DNA of 32,456 bases from an uncultured Mollicutes bacterium. GTDB taxonomy: Bacteria; Bacillota_I; Bacilli_A; RFN20; CAG-826. Below, one piece after another: positions 7,832 through 15,671 of this stretch (its first letter is position 1; each line of letters begins with the position of its first letter). The stretch is from NCBI GenBank assembly GCA_946539555.1, contig CAMNHN010000006.1, positions 1 through 32,456 on the forward strand. Reading direction: 5' to 3'. The notes beneath the pieces were generated by a model. That model saw nothing but the letters and a program-made list of their open reading frames with translations, was not told the origin of the DNA and made no database searches. The translations under genes were made by a program, and so were the position numbers.

Positions 7832-8314
7832 ATGGCTGCAAATAAAGAATTTGTTTTAACAAAAGAAGGTTTAGATAAATTAAACGCTGAATATAGAAAT
7901 TTAATCGATATTGAAAGACCTGCTGTCATTGAAGCTTTACAAAATGCTAGAGCAATGGGTGACTTATCAGAAAACGCTGATTATGATGCTGCAAGAAATA
8001 AACAAGCTGAAATCGAAGGTAGAATCAAAGAAATTGAACACATTTTAGCAAACGTTAAAATTGTTGATGAAACTAAAAAAAGTAAAACAATCCAACTTTC
8101 AAACGTTGTTACATATTTAGATTTAGAACTTGAAAAAGAATTTACAGTTAAAATCGTTTCAAGTATTGAAGCAGATCCTGTAACAGATGCTAAAAATCTT
8201 AAAGTTAGTAACGAATGTCCATTAGGTTTAGCACTTTTAGGACATAAGGTTGGAGATGAAGTTACTGTTAAAGCTAACTCACCTTACGACATAAGAATTG
8301 TTTCTTTTAAGTAA
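7832..8314 (+). CDS. greA: Transcription elongation factor GreA
   Basis: GreA rescues backtracked RNA polymerase by stimulating transcript cleavage. The 160-residue length is typical. The N-terminal coiled coil spans about residues 1-75 and carries the acidic tip ARAMGDLSENADYDAAR, whose D and E residues position the catalytic magnesium. The C-terminal FKBP-like domain contains SNECPLGLALLGHKVGDEV. AGAGGT (7819-7824) is the Shine-Dalgarno. It has its own extended -10 promoter and a terminator at 8379-8410, so it may be a single-gene transcript with some readthrough to comEA. Confidence 0.97.
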   Translation: MAANKEFVLTKEGLDKLNAEYRNLIDIERPAVIEALQNARAMGDLSENADYDAARNKQAEIEGRIKEIEHILANVKIVDETKKSKTIQLSNVVTYLDLELEKEFTVKIVSSIEADPVTDAKNLKVSNECPLGLALLGHKVGDEVTVKANSPYDIRIVSFK

Positions 8315-8360
8315 AATAATTCAAATTTTTGTCACAATCTTAAACAAAATTAAAAAAAAT

Positions 8361-8410
8361 CGGAAGAATCCGAAGTTCAAACTCCTTGTATTAGTGAAAG
8401 GAGTTTTTTT
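8361..8410 (+). promoter_or_regulatory. comEA upstream element shared with the C39 gene
   Basis: CGGAAGAA (8361-8368), then 20 bases, then TATT and AGTGAAAGGAGTTTTT ending at the ATG. The C39-peptidase gene at 29920 has the same two blocks at the same 20-base spacing (29871-29919). Part of the right block is a Shine-Dalgarno and could recur by chance; the left block and the TTAGTG are not explained that way. It is a candidate shared promoter or operator, with no known consensus matched. Confidence 0.45.
8379..8410 (+). terminator. greA terminator overlapping the comEA ribosome-binding site
   Basis: AAACTCCTT (8379-8387) pairs perfectly with AAGGAGTTT (8398-8406) around a 10-nt loop, followed by T4 and then the comEA ATG. 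The right arm contains the comEA Shine-Dalgarno AAAGGAG (8397-8403). The hairpin should therefore terminate greA transcripts and mask comEA initiation in any message that reads through. Confidence 0.78.
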
Positions 8411-8947
8411 ATGATAAAAATTATTATTGGAGTATGTATTGCAACCATTATTGGAATATGTGCATTTACATTTATTCCGCAGGTCGTTAATTCTCAAACG
8501 AACGCACCAACAACACTTGTTGATGACACCAATAGGATTACTATTGGTATTAGTGGAGAAGTTGTTAAACCAGGAAACTACATTCTTGAAGAAGGTAGCA
8601 CGATGGCTGATTTAATTGAAAAAGCTGGAGGTGCAAATAGCAACGCAGATACAAGATGCTATTTTGCTGAAAACATCGTAGAAAAGAACATGGAGTATTA
8701 CATTGCTCCTAAATATGATGCTACTGACGTTTGTGGTGAAAATGCGATTAGCAAGGTAAATATTAACGTTGCTGATAAAACTGAATTAATGACTGTTAGC
8801 GGCTTTGGAGACACTGTTTCTAGTGCCTTAATTCAATATAGAAATGATAATGGCATTTTCTATACGTTAGAATCAATTATGAATGTAAGTGGCATTGGAA
8901 ATGCGACTTTTGCAAAGGTTAAAAACTATATTTATTTGCATGATTAA
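8411..8947 (+). CDS. comEA: Competence protein ComEA (DNA receptor)
   Basis: ComEA binds incoming double-stranded DNA at the outer face of the membrane during transformation. The 178-residue protein has an N-terminal membrane anchor (about 3-24), a SLBB domain (about 43-105, starting ITIGISGEVVKPGNYIL) and a C-terminal pair of helix-hairpin-helix motifs (about 115-176). The last contains VNINVADKTELMTVSGFG and VSGIGNATFAKVKNYI. This is the full Gram-positive architecture. Its Shine-Dalgarno sits inside the right arm of the preceding terminator hairpin. comEC starts 2 bases after its stop. Presence with comEC points to a DNA uptake apparatus whose pilus genes would lie elsewhere. Confidence 0.94.
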   Translation: MIKIIIGVCIATIIGICAFTFIPQVVNSQTNAPTTLVDDTNRITIGISGEVVKPGNYILEEGSTMADLIEKAGGANSNADTRCYFAENIVEKNMEYYIAPKYDATDVCGENAISKVNINVADKTELMTVSGFGDTVSSALIQYRNDNGIFYTLESIMNVSGIGNATFAKVKNYIYLHD

Positions 8948-8949
8948 AG

Positions 8950-10980
8950 ATGAAACTATTTTTGATTTTATTAATCATAATTAGTTCATATACATTAGTC
9001 AGCCCAAGCACGTTTTTTATTTCTTTGGTCTTTCTTGGGCTGGCATCCTTTTTAGCATTTAAAAATTATAAAAAAGATAAGAAATTTTTATTATTTTTAT
9101 TGATTATATTCATCTTTTTCTTAGCAATTAAGAATTTAAATTTTAGGACATTTCAATCTTCAAATTCTTTTTATGGAATTATTATTAAGAAAAAAGATAA
9201 TTATTTTATAGTCTTTGATGGAATTGAAAGGTTTTATGTAAAATCAAACGACACATCGCTCGATATGCTAGATATTATTAAACTTGATGGAAATTTTGCT
9301 AATTATTCATCACAACCTGTTTTAGAAAGTGGATTTGATTTTAAAAATTATTTAGCTGAGCGAGGAATAAATAGACAAATATTTGCGAATACAATCGATA
9401 AATTATTCAATTTTCCATTTAATTCATGTGAATATAAAACTAGAGTTATTAATCAATTTGAAAGCGAAAGTGCAAAAACATTAATAAAAAGTTTAATGTT
9501 TGGTGAAGTGAATTATGATGATTCTTTAATTAAAGAATTAAGAATTTCAGGTTCCTTCATTTTGGTTGCTCTATCAGGAATTCATATAAATGGTTTATAT
9601 TCCATAATTGAAAAAACTTTATCTAGATTTGTCCGTCAAAATAAAGAAATATACATAACTTATATTCTTTTTATTCCATGGTTTTTAATCAATATATTTA
9701 ATATTACTTTTATTCGAATTTTTATTAGCAAAACATTTTATTTAATTAAAGAGAAGAAGAATTTAAATTTTGATGCACTTGAATCTAAATCAATAATTTA
9801 TTTATCAATTCTTATTTTAAATAAATATGCATTAAGTGAAATTTCAATGCAAATAGGAATGAGTATATCTTTTTTACTATATTTTTGTTCAACGCTGTTA
9901 AATCAAAAGCGAAAAATATTTAGAAAATTTTTTAGTTCGTTGATAGTGTTTTTAATTTTAATCCCTTTTAATTTATCAATTACAAATTCATTTAATATTT
10001 CAAATCTCTCCTTAAATTTATTATTTACACCATTAATAAATTTAATTCTCCTCATAATTTTCCCGTCAATGTTCTTTTTAAAATTTTCATTTATGGAATT
10101 AATATTAGATGCTTTTTATAAGCTATTAAAACTTATAAATATACATGTTTTAAACATCAACGGACCAGAGCTTAATCAATATTTAATTGTTCTATATTTT
10201 GCCTTAATAATCGCATTAATTTATTTTTCAGAAGTTCATAATATAAGAGCAAAAATAGTGAATTTATTTCTTATTATTATATTTGGTTTTTTGCATCTAT
10301 TCCCGCTAGAAAGATTTAACAGCGTTGAGATCTCTTTTATAAATATCGGCCAAGGAGACTCAGCTTTTATTCGATTAAAGAATGAAAATATTTTAATAGA
10401 TACAGGAGGATCTTTATATCATGACTTAGCTACAGAAAATTTAATTCCCTATTTTAGGAAAAATAAAATCTATAAAATTGATAAAGTTTATATTTCTCAT
10501 TATGACACCGATCATTTTTATGCTCTTGATAGCCTTAAGAAATATTTTATAGTTGATGAAGTCGTCGATTATAACAATTTTTATGAATATAAAAGTGACG
10601 AAATTCATATTCAAAATTTAAATGTATATAGCGAATTATTTACTGATGAAAATTCTAAATCATTAGTGCTATATGCTGAAATTTATAATCGTACGTTTTT
10701 ATTTACAGGAGATGCGCCAAAAGAGATAGAAAAAGCGATTATTATCGATAATCCTAATCTTAATATTGATTATTTAAAAGTAGGACATCATGGTTCTAAT
10801 ACAAGTTCTTTAGATGATTTTATTAGATTAATTTCACCTCAAGAAGCGATTATTAGTTGTGGGGTAAATAATTCTTATGACCATCCAAATAAAGAAGTTT
10901 TAAGAACGTTAACTAAATATAAAATTAAAATAAGAAGAACTGATTTAGAAGGCACTATTAAATATAAATTTTTTGTTTAA
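8950..10980 (+). CDS. comEC: Competence protein ComEC/Rec2 (DNA uptake channel)
   Basis: ComEC forms the membrane channel through which single-stranded DNA enters the cell. The 676 residues are somewhat shorter than Bacillus ComEC but have every part. There are N-terminal membrane helices (1-65), an OB-like soluble domain (about 70-145, ending near FDFKNYLAERGINRQIF), the competence membrane domain with the LSGIHINGLY segment, and a C-terminal metallo-beta-lactamase domain. The last shows FINIGQGDSAFI, ILIDTGG, the metal-ligand motif H517-x-D519-x-D521-H522, TGDAP and KVGHHGSNTSS, so its nuclease site looks intact. No clear Shine-Dalgarno is present and it probably depends on coupling to comEA. 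Confidence 0.96.
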   Translation: MKLFLILLIIISSYTLVSPSTFFISLVFLGLASFLAFKNYKKDKKFLLFLLIIFIFFLAIKNLNFRTFQSSNSFYGIIIKKKDNYFIVFDGIERFYVKSNDTSLDMLDIIKLDGNFANYSSQPVLESGFDFKNYLAERGINRQIFANTIDKLFNFPFNSCEYKTRVINQFESESAKTLIKSLMFGEVNYDDSLIKELRISGSFILVALSGIHINGLYSIIEKTLSRFVRQNKEIYITYILFIPWFLINIFNITFIRIFISKTFYLIKEKKNLNFDALESKSIIYLSILILNKYALSEISMQIGMSISFLLYFCSTLLNQKRKIFRKFFSSLIVFLILIPFNLSITNSFNISNLSLNLLFTPLINLILLIIFPSMFFLKFSFMELILDAFYKLLKLINIHVLNINGPELNQYLIVLYFALIIALIYFSEVHNIRAKIVNLFLIIIFGFLHLFPLERFNSVEISFINIGQGDSAFIRLKNENILIDTGGSLYHDLATENLIPYFRKNKIYKIDKVYISHYDTDHFYALDSLKKYFIVDEVVDYNNFYEYKSDEIHIQNLNVYSELFTDENSKSLVLYAEIYNRTFLFTGDAPKEIEKAIIIDNPNLNIDYLKVGHHGSNTSSLDDFIRLISPQEAIISCGVNNSYDHPNKEVLRTLTKYKIKIRRTDLEGTIKYKFFV

Positions 10981-10982
10981 CA

Positions 10983-10991
10983 TGGTAGAAT
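10983..10991 (+). promoter_or_regulatory. Extended -10 of holA (leaderless promoter)
   Basis: TGGTAGAAT (TGn plus TAGAAT) ends 6 bases before the holA ATG, placing the expected +1 on the start codon. There is no Shine-Dalgarno and no good -35. Confidence 0.5.
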
Positions 10992-10997
10992 GTTTAC

Positions 10998-11954
10998 ATG
11001 ATTTATATATTATTTGGAACTCAAGATTTACAAATTAAAAATAGAATTAAAAAAATCATTCGTGATAATTTTAATGCTACCGATAATATAACTAAAATTG
11101 ATTTATTAGAAAACAATATTGGCTATTTAATCGACGAGTATGATCAAATGTCTTTAACAGGAGACACTAAAGTCATAATTGCAAATAATGCATATTTTTT
11201 AGAAGAGAAAAATCCAAAAAATAAATTTTTCGATAAAAAAGAATATGCTGAATTAGTAAATTCAATAGTTAATGTAGCTAATGAAAACACGATTATATTC
11301 ACTATTAATGCTAAAAAACTTGATAGCGATAATGAGATAGTAAAATTTACAAAAAATTCAGGAAAAATTTTAGAATTCAAAGAAATCACAAAACAAGAAT
11401 GGCCAGTTTTTGTTAATGATTATTTTAAAAAGAGAAATATAAATATTGAAAGCGAGGCAAAAGAAGAACTTATTGCTCGATCCAAAGAAGATTTAAACGT
11501 TTTTGTTAATGAAGCAAATAAATTAATTCTTTATAAAGGCAACAACATTACTTTAGATGATGTTTTCGAGATTTGTTCAGCTGAACTTGAAGATGATATT
11601 TTTGGAATCTTAAATAATTTAATTGGCGGAAATAAAGAAAAAGCAATTAAAGTTTATAGAGATTTGAGACTTAAAGGAGCTGAACCAGTCACTTTAATTA
11701 ATTTAGTTTCATCATCAATTATTTCAATGCTTAATGTTTCTAATTTAATAAAGCTTGGAAAAAATAACGATGAAATCGCTAAAATTACGGGTTTTTCTTC
11801 TGGTAAAGTCTTTATGACAACAAAGAATTTAAGAAAAGTAAAAGAAGAAAGACTAAAAAGAAATTTAGATTTTTTATATAATCTTGATTACAAGATTAAA
11901 CATAGTTTAGTTGATAGATTCTACGCTTTTGAAATCTTTTTGACAAAATTTTAA
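10998..11954 (+). CDS. holA: DNA polymerase III delta subunit
   Basis: HolA is the clamp-loader delta subunit that opens the beta sliding clamp. The 318-residue protein begins with the degenerate AAA+ domain, whose family opening reads MIYILFGTQDLQIKNRIKKI. TGDTKVIIANNAYFLE corresponds to the strand before the beta-binding region, and the collar domain includes GAEPVTLINLVSSSI. Gene order comEC-holA-rpsT (rpsT convergent) is the standard Firmicutes arrangement and supports the call. It has no Shine-Dalgarno; an extended -10 abuts the start codon, so it may be made from a leaderless message in addition to any comEC readthrough. Confidence 0.92.
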   Translation: MIYILFGTQDLQIKNRIKKIIRDNFNATDNITKIDLLENNIGYLIDEYDQMSLTGDTKVIIANNAYFLEEKNPKNKFFDKKEYAELVNSIVNVANENTIIFTINAKKLDSDNEIVKFTKNSGKILEFKEITKQEWPVFVNDYFKKRNINIESEAKEELIARSKEDLNVFVNEANKLILYKGNNITLDDVFEICSAELEDDIFGILNNLIGGNKEKAIKVYRDLRLKGAEPVTLINLVSSSIISMLNVSNLIKLGKNNDEIAKITGFSSGKVFMTTKNLRKVKEERLKRNLDFLYNLDYKIKHSLVDRFYAFEIFLTKF

Positions 11955-11955
11955 A

Positions 11956-11981
11956 TAAAAAAACTTAGCTTTCGCTAAGTT
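11956..11981 (-). terminator. Rho-independent terminator of rpsT
   Basis: The perfect 8-bp stem AACTTAGC/GCTAAGTT (11962-11981) with a 4-nt loop is followed on the minus strand by a run of T (complement of 11957-11963). The plus strand lacks a T run after the hairpin, so it serves rpsT rather than holA. Confidence 0.85.
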
Positions 11982-12005
11982 ATCATAAATCCTAAAAAAT
12001 TAGAC

Positions 12006-12272
12006 TTATTTCTTTAAACCGTTAACAAGGTTTTGAAGATTTGATTTTTGTCTTTTTGCGGTTCCTTTTGCTTCAATACCTTTAACAACTGATCTATCAA
12101 TAATTGAGAAGGCCTTATTTAAAGCGGCAGTAGCTTTTTCTAAATCGTTTGCAGCAACAGCGACTCTAACAGCTTTAACAGCAGTTCTAAGTTTTGATTT
12201 ATAAGAAACATTTCTTAATCTAGCTTTTTCGTTTGTAAGGACTCTCTTCTTTTGTTGTTTAATGTTTGCCAT
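12006..12272 (-). CDS. rpsT: 30S ribosomal protein S20
   Basis: S20 is a primary binder of the 16S rRNA 5' domain. The 88-residue, lysine/arginine-rich, all-helical protein opens with MANIKQQKKRVLTNEKARLRN and contains AATAALNKAFSIIDRSVVKG, both characteristic. GAGAGGT lies before the start on the minus strand. It has its own promoter and its own terminator and converges on holA, a conserved arrangement. Confidence 0.97.
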   Translation of the reverse strand: MANIKQQKKRVLTNEKARLRNVSYKSKLRTAVKAVRVAVAANDLEKATAALNKAFSIIDRSVVKGIEAKGTAKRQKSNLQNLVNGLKK

Positions 12273-12301
12273 ATTTATCTACCTCTCTCGATACGCTTGA
12301 A

Positions 12302-12331
12302 ATAATATCATAAAAAGAATAGTAAAAGCAA
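12302..12331 (-). promoter_or_regulatory. Promoter of rpsT
   Basis: Minus strand: -35 TTGCTT (12326-12331), 18-bp spacer, -10 TATTAT (12302-12307) preceded by TGA, i.e. an extended -10. It is back to back with the fmt promoter. Confidence 0.75.
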
Positions 12332-12339
12332 CTATTAAT

Positions 12340-12348
12340 TGATAAAAT
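12340..12348 (+). promoter_or_regulatory. Extended -10 promoter of fmt
   Basis: TGATAAAAT is the same 9-mer found before ybeY. The predicted start near 12355 leaves a 17-nt leader with AGGG (12361-12364) as a weak Shine-Dalgarno. No -35 is convincing. Confidence 0.6.
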
Positions 12349-12371
12349 TATTGTGAATTTAGGGTTATTTT

Positions 12372-13313
12372 ATGAACAAAAAAGAATTGCGAATTTTATA
12401 TTTAGGAACGCCTGATATTAGTGCGTCTGTATTAGAAAAATTGATTGAAGAAGGCTATAACATTATAGGTGTTGTTTCACAACCAGATAAAGAGGTTGGG
12501 CGTAAACATATTTTAACCGCAACACCAGTAAAAGTTATCGCTTTAAATCATAATATTAAGGTTTTTCAACCTTTAAAAATCAAGGAAATAATCGAAGAAA
12601 TTAAAAAAATAGAACCAGATATTTTACTTACAATGGCTTATGGTCAATTAATTCCTGATTCAATTTTAAATTTACCAAAAATTAAAGCTTTAAATTTACA
12701 TGGCTCTTTACTTCCTAAATATAGAGGTGCAAGTCCAATTCAAGCATCACTATTAAATGGCGATGAAGAAACAGGTGTCACATTGATGGAAATGGTGCAC
12801 GAAATGGATGCCGGAAACATGTTTTATAAAAAAGTGGTTAAAATTGATAAAAAAGACAACTTTGATACTTTAAAAAACAAGATTTCTTTAGCTGCTTTTG
12901 AGGCTTTTAATGAAGGCATAGAACCAATAATTAACGCTGATTATAAGGGTGAGGTTCAAGATCCAACTTTAGCAACATTTACTAAAAAAATAAGCGAAGA
13001 AGATGAAATAATTTCTTTCGAAGATAGCGCTAAAAATATAGTTAACAAAATTAGAGCTTTAACAAGTGATCCTGGAGCTTATTTTATTTACAAAAATGAA
13101 AAAATCAAAGTTTTTGATGCAGATATAATAAGTGGGTCAAATTTAATTCCTGGAAAGATTAAAAGTTACGATAAGAACGGACTTTTTATTGAAACACAAG
13201 AAGGAATAATTTCTATTTTAAATTTACAAAAACCAGGAAAGAAACCAATAAATATAAAAGATTTCTATAATGGAAATAGAACATATTTTGAAATTAACGA
13301 AATAATCAAATGA
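12372..13313 (+). CDS. fmt: Methionyl-tRNA formyltransferase
   Basis: Fmt formylates initiator Met-tRNA using 10-formyl-tetrahydrofolate. The 313-residue protein has the N-terminal catalytic Rossmann domain with RILYLGTPDISASVLEKL, the catalytic triad N108, H110 (in LNLHGSLLPKYRGASPIQ) and D146 (in EMVHEMDAGNM), and a C-terminal OB-like tRNA-binding domain from about residue 205. All catalytic residues are present. It overlaps the following helicase gene by 4 bases (ATGA). Neither def nor priA, its frequent Bacillus neighbours, is in the window. Confidence 0.97.
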   Translation: MNKKELRILYLGTPDISASVLEKLIEEGYNIIGVVSQPDKEVGRKHILTATPVKVIALNHNIKVFQPLKIKEIIEEIKKIEPDILLTMAYGQLIPDSILNLPKIKALNLHGSLLPKYRGASPIQASLLNGDEETGVTLMEMVHEMDAGNMFYKKVVKIDKKDNFDTLKNKISLAAFEAFNEGIEPIINADYKGEVQDPTLATFTKKISEEDEIISFEDSAKNIVNKIRALTSDPGAYFIYKNEKIKVFDADIISGSNLIPGKIKSYDKNGLFIETQEGIISILNLQKPGKKPINIKDFYNGNRTYFEINEIIK

Positions 13314-15652
13314 TAAGCATCAAATTAAGCGTACATGAATTAGTCGATTTCGTATTAAGAAAAGGTGATATCGATTCACGTGTTTTTAATTCGACGACAA
13401 TGCAAGAAGGAACGAGACTTCATAACATTTATCAATCTGCTCAAGAAGAAGGTTATATGAAAGAAGTTAGTCTTTCTGATAATTTTATTTATGGCGATTA
13501 TTTGATAACACTTCAAGGAAGATGTGATGGCATTTTTAAAGAAAATGATAATTATGTTATTGAAGAAATAAAAACAACTAATATTGATTTAAATGAATTT
13601 CATAAAAATAATGAAGCCTGGCATTTAGGACAAGCAATTTGTTATGCATATATATTTTTAAAAGAAAGAAATTTAAAAGAAATAACCATTCAATTAACTT
13701 ATTTAAGCCAAAATGATGGTGGAAAATTATTTAAAAGATATTATCTAAGCGAAGAAGAGCTATTATCAAATATTCACGATTATTTTCGTATTTATTTAGA
13801 TTTTAAAAACTTACTTATTGATATAGAAAAAGAAAGAAATAAAAGCTTAATTGATTTTCCTTTCCCTTTTCCTAGTGAAAGATCTGGTCAAAAAGAAATT
13901 ATGGATTGTGTTAGCGATGCAATCAATAATCGTGATTATTATTTTGTTGAAGCAAGTACTGGAATTGGAAAAACAATGTCTGTTTTATTTCCAACTCTTG
14001 AGCCACTTCGCAAATATAAAATTGAAAAAATATTCTATTTAACGTCTAAAAATTCTGGATTTATAAATTCTTTTAATGCTCTCGAGAGATTATATAAAAA
14101 CGGAGCGAAAATCAAAGCGGTTGAATTAATTGCTAAAGAGAAGATGTGCCCACACCACGGAAGTAAAAATTGCAATCCAATCGATTGCCCTTTAGCTGAT
14201 GGGTATTATGATAAAATTAATGTCGCTTTAAAAGACATTTTAAGAAGTGAATACATAATTAGTACAAAAACTATAAAAGAATATGCTAAAAAATTTAAAA
14301 TATGTCCATTTGAATATTCTTTAGACATTTCAAGTTATTCTGATTATATAATTTGTGATTATAATTACGTTTTTCATCCAATTGCAGCTTTAAAAAGATT
14401 TTTTGAAGCTCCAGATAGGCAATATAGAATGTTTGCTCTGATTGATGAAATTCACAACATGGTTGATAGAGGAAGAGAGATGTTTAATGTGGCTTTATTT
14501 TCCTCTCAATTTGATGAAATGTATGATACTTTAAAAGAAGTTAAAGATAAAAAATTAACAAATGATTTAAAAGGATTAAAAAAACATTTTAAATACTTTA
14601 AGGATTTTGATTTTAGTGAACAAAACACCTTTGTTATCGAGAATTTAGATGAAGATTTTATCTACAGATTAAATTCATTTGATAATAGTTTAAAAAAATA
14701 TCAGCAAAAATATCCTGACTTTCACGAAGAAAAAGTTGATGCGTTTTCTTTAGAAGGATATAAATTTTTAAAAATTTATGAATTCTTGAATAATGATTTT
14801 AAAATAAGTGTAAAAAAAGAAAACGAAGGAATTTCTATAAATATCATGTGTTTAAACCCAGCACCATTTTTAAATCGTAGATTACTAGATTTGGATGGAG
14901 CGGTTGGATTTAGTGCAACATTAAAACCTATTGAATATTTTATGAATACAATTTTTGGAAGAGATAATTTTAAAAACGTATCCTTAGAATCATCATTTGA
15001 TAAAAATAATTTAAAAATTTTAGTCAATAATACTTTATCAATTAAATATAAAGATCGATTATTATCGTATTCTGAAATCAAAAAAGAAATAAATACTTTT
15101 GTTAATTATAGAAAAGGGAATTACATTATTTATGTTCCATCTTTTGAATATTTAAATTTAATTAAAAGAACGTATATTACTGATGATAGGTTTATTTTTC
15201 AAGAAAAAAGGATGACTAATGATAGTAAGAAAGAATTTTTAGAAAATTTTAAAGATAATCCAAGCGAAACAAAAATAGGAGTTTGTGTAATTGGTGGAAC
15301 TTTTTCTGAAGGCATTGATTTAGTTGGCGATAGACTAATTGGGGCAATTATTATCGGTGTTGGAATGCCTAGCATAAGTTTTGAAAACAACTTGATTAAA
15401 GATTATTTTGAAGAAAAATATGGTAACGGATTTGAGTATGCTTATGTAAATCCTGGAATTTGCAAAGTAATGCAAGCAATAGGGCGAGTTATTAGGACAG
15501 AAAACGATAAAGGCGCTGTGCTTTTAATTGATACACGTTATACTCATTCTAATTACAAGAAAATCTTCACTAGTAAACGGGACAATTACACGATTATTAA
15601 AAACAATGAAGAATTAGAAAATGAATTAAATATTTTTTATAAAAACCAATAA
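13310..15652 (+). CDS. PD-(D/E)XK nuclease fused to an XPD/DinG-type Fe-S helicase
   Basis: This 780-residue protein combines two activities. Residues 1-180 form a Cas4/RecB-like nuclease domain with D73 in GRCDGIF, E86-I-K88 in VIEEIK and a following QAICYAY segment. From about residue 190 it is a superfamily 2 helicase. It has Walker A EASTGIGKT (214-222), DEIH box (379-382), motif VI QAIGRVIR near the C-terminus, and an inserted iron-sulfur domain with four cysteines at 280, 288, 293 and 332. That arrangement is the XPD/Rad3/DinG type, acting 5' to 3' on single-stranded DNA. The active sites look intact. It starts inside the fmt stop codon (ATGA), so translation is coupled. A DNA repair role is inferred; no specific gene name is justified. 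Confidence 0.88.
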   Translation: MISIKLSVHELVDFVLRKGDIDSRVFNSTTMQEGTRLHNIYQSAQEEGYMKEVSLSDNFIYGDYLITLQGRCDGIFKENDNYVIEEIKTTNIDLNEFHKNNEAWHLGQAICYAYIFLKERNLKEITIQLTYLSQNDGGKLFKRYYLSEEELLSNIHDYFRIYLDFKNLLIDIEKERNKSLIDFPFPFPSERSGQKEIMDCVSDAINNRDYYFVEASTGIGKTMSVLFPTLEPLRKYKIEKIFYLTSKNSGFINSFNALERLYKNGAKIKAVELIAKEKMCPHHGSKNCNPIDCPLADGYYDKINVALKDILRSEYIISTKTIKEYAKKFKICPFEYSLDISSYSDYIICDYNYVFHPIAALKRFFEAPDRQYRMFALIDEIHNMVDRGREMFNVALFSSQFDEMYDTLKEVKDKKLTNDLKGLKKHFKYFKDFDFSEQNTFVIENLDEDFIYRLNSFDNSLKKYQQKYPDFHEEKVDAFSLEGYKFLKIYEFLNNDFKISVKKENEGISINIMCLNPAPFLNRRLLDLDGAVGFSATLKPIEYFMNTIFGRDNFKNVSLESSFDKNNLKILVNNTLSIKYKDRLLSYSEIKKEINTFVNYRKGNYIIYVPSFEYLNLIKRTYITDDRFIFQEKRMTNDSKKEFLENFKDNPSETKIGVCVIGGTFSEGIDLVGDRLIGAIIIGVGMPSISFENNLIKDYFEEKYGNGFEYAYVNPGICKVMQAIGRVIRTENDKGAVLLIDTRYTHSNYKKIFTSKRDNYTIIKNNEELENELNIFYKNQ

Positions 15653-15653
15653 A

Positions 15654-15662
15654 TGATATACT
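15654..15662 (+). promoter_or_regulatory. Extended -10 of lepA
   Basis: TGATATACT, with the first base right after the helicase stop, ends 9 bases before the lepA ATG. The predicted leader is about 3 nt with no Shine-Dalgarno. Confidence 0.5.
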
Positions 15663-15671
15663 TTTAAAGTT

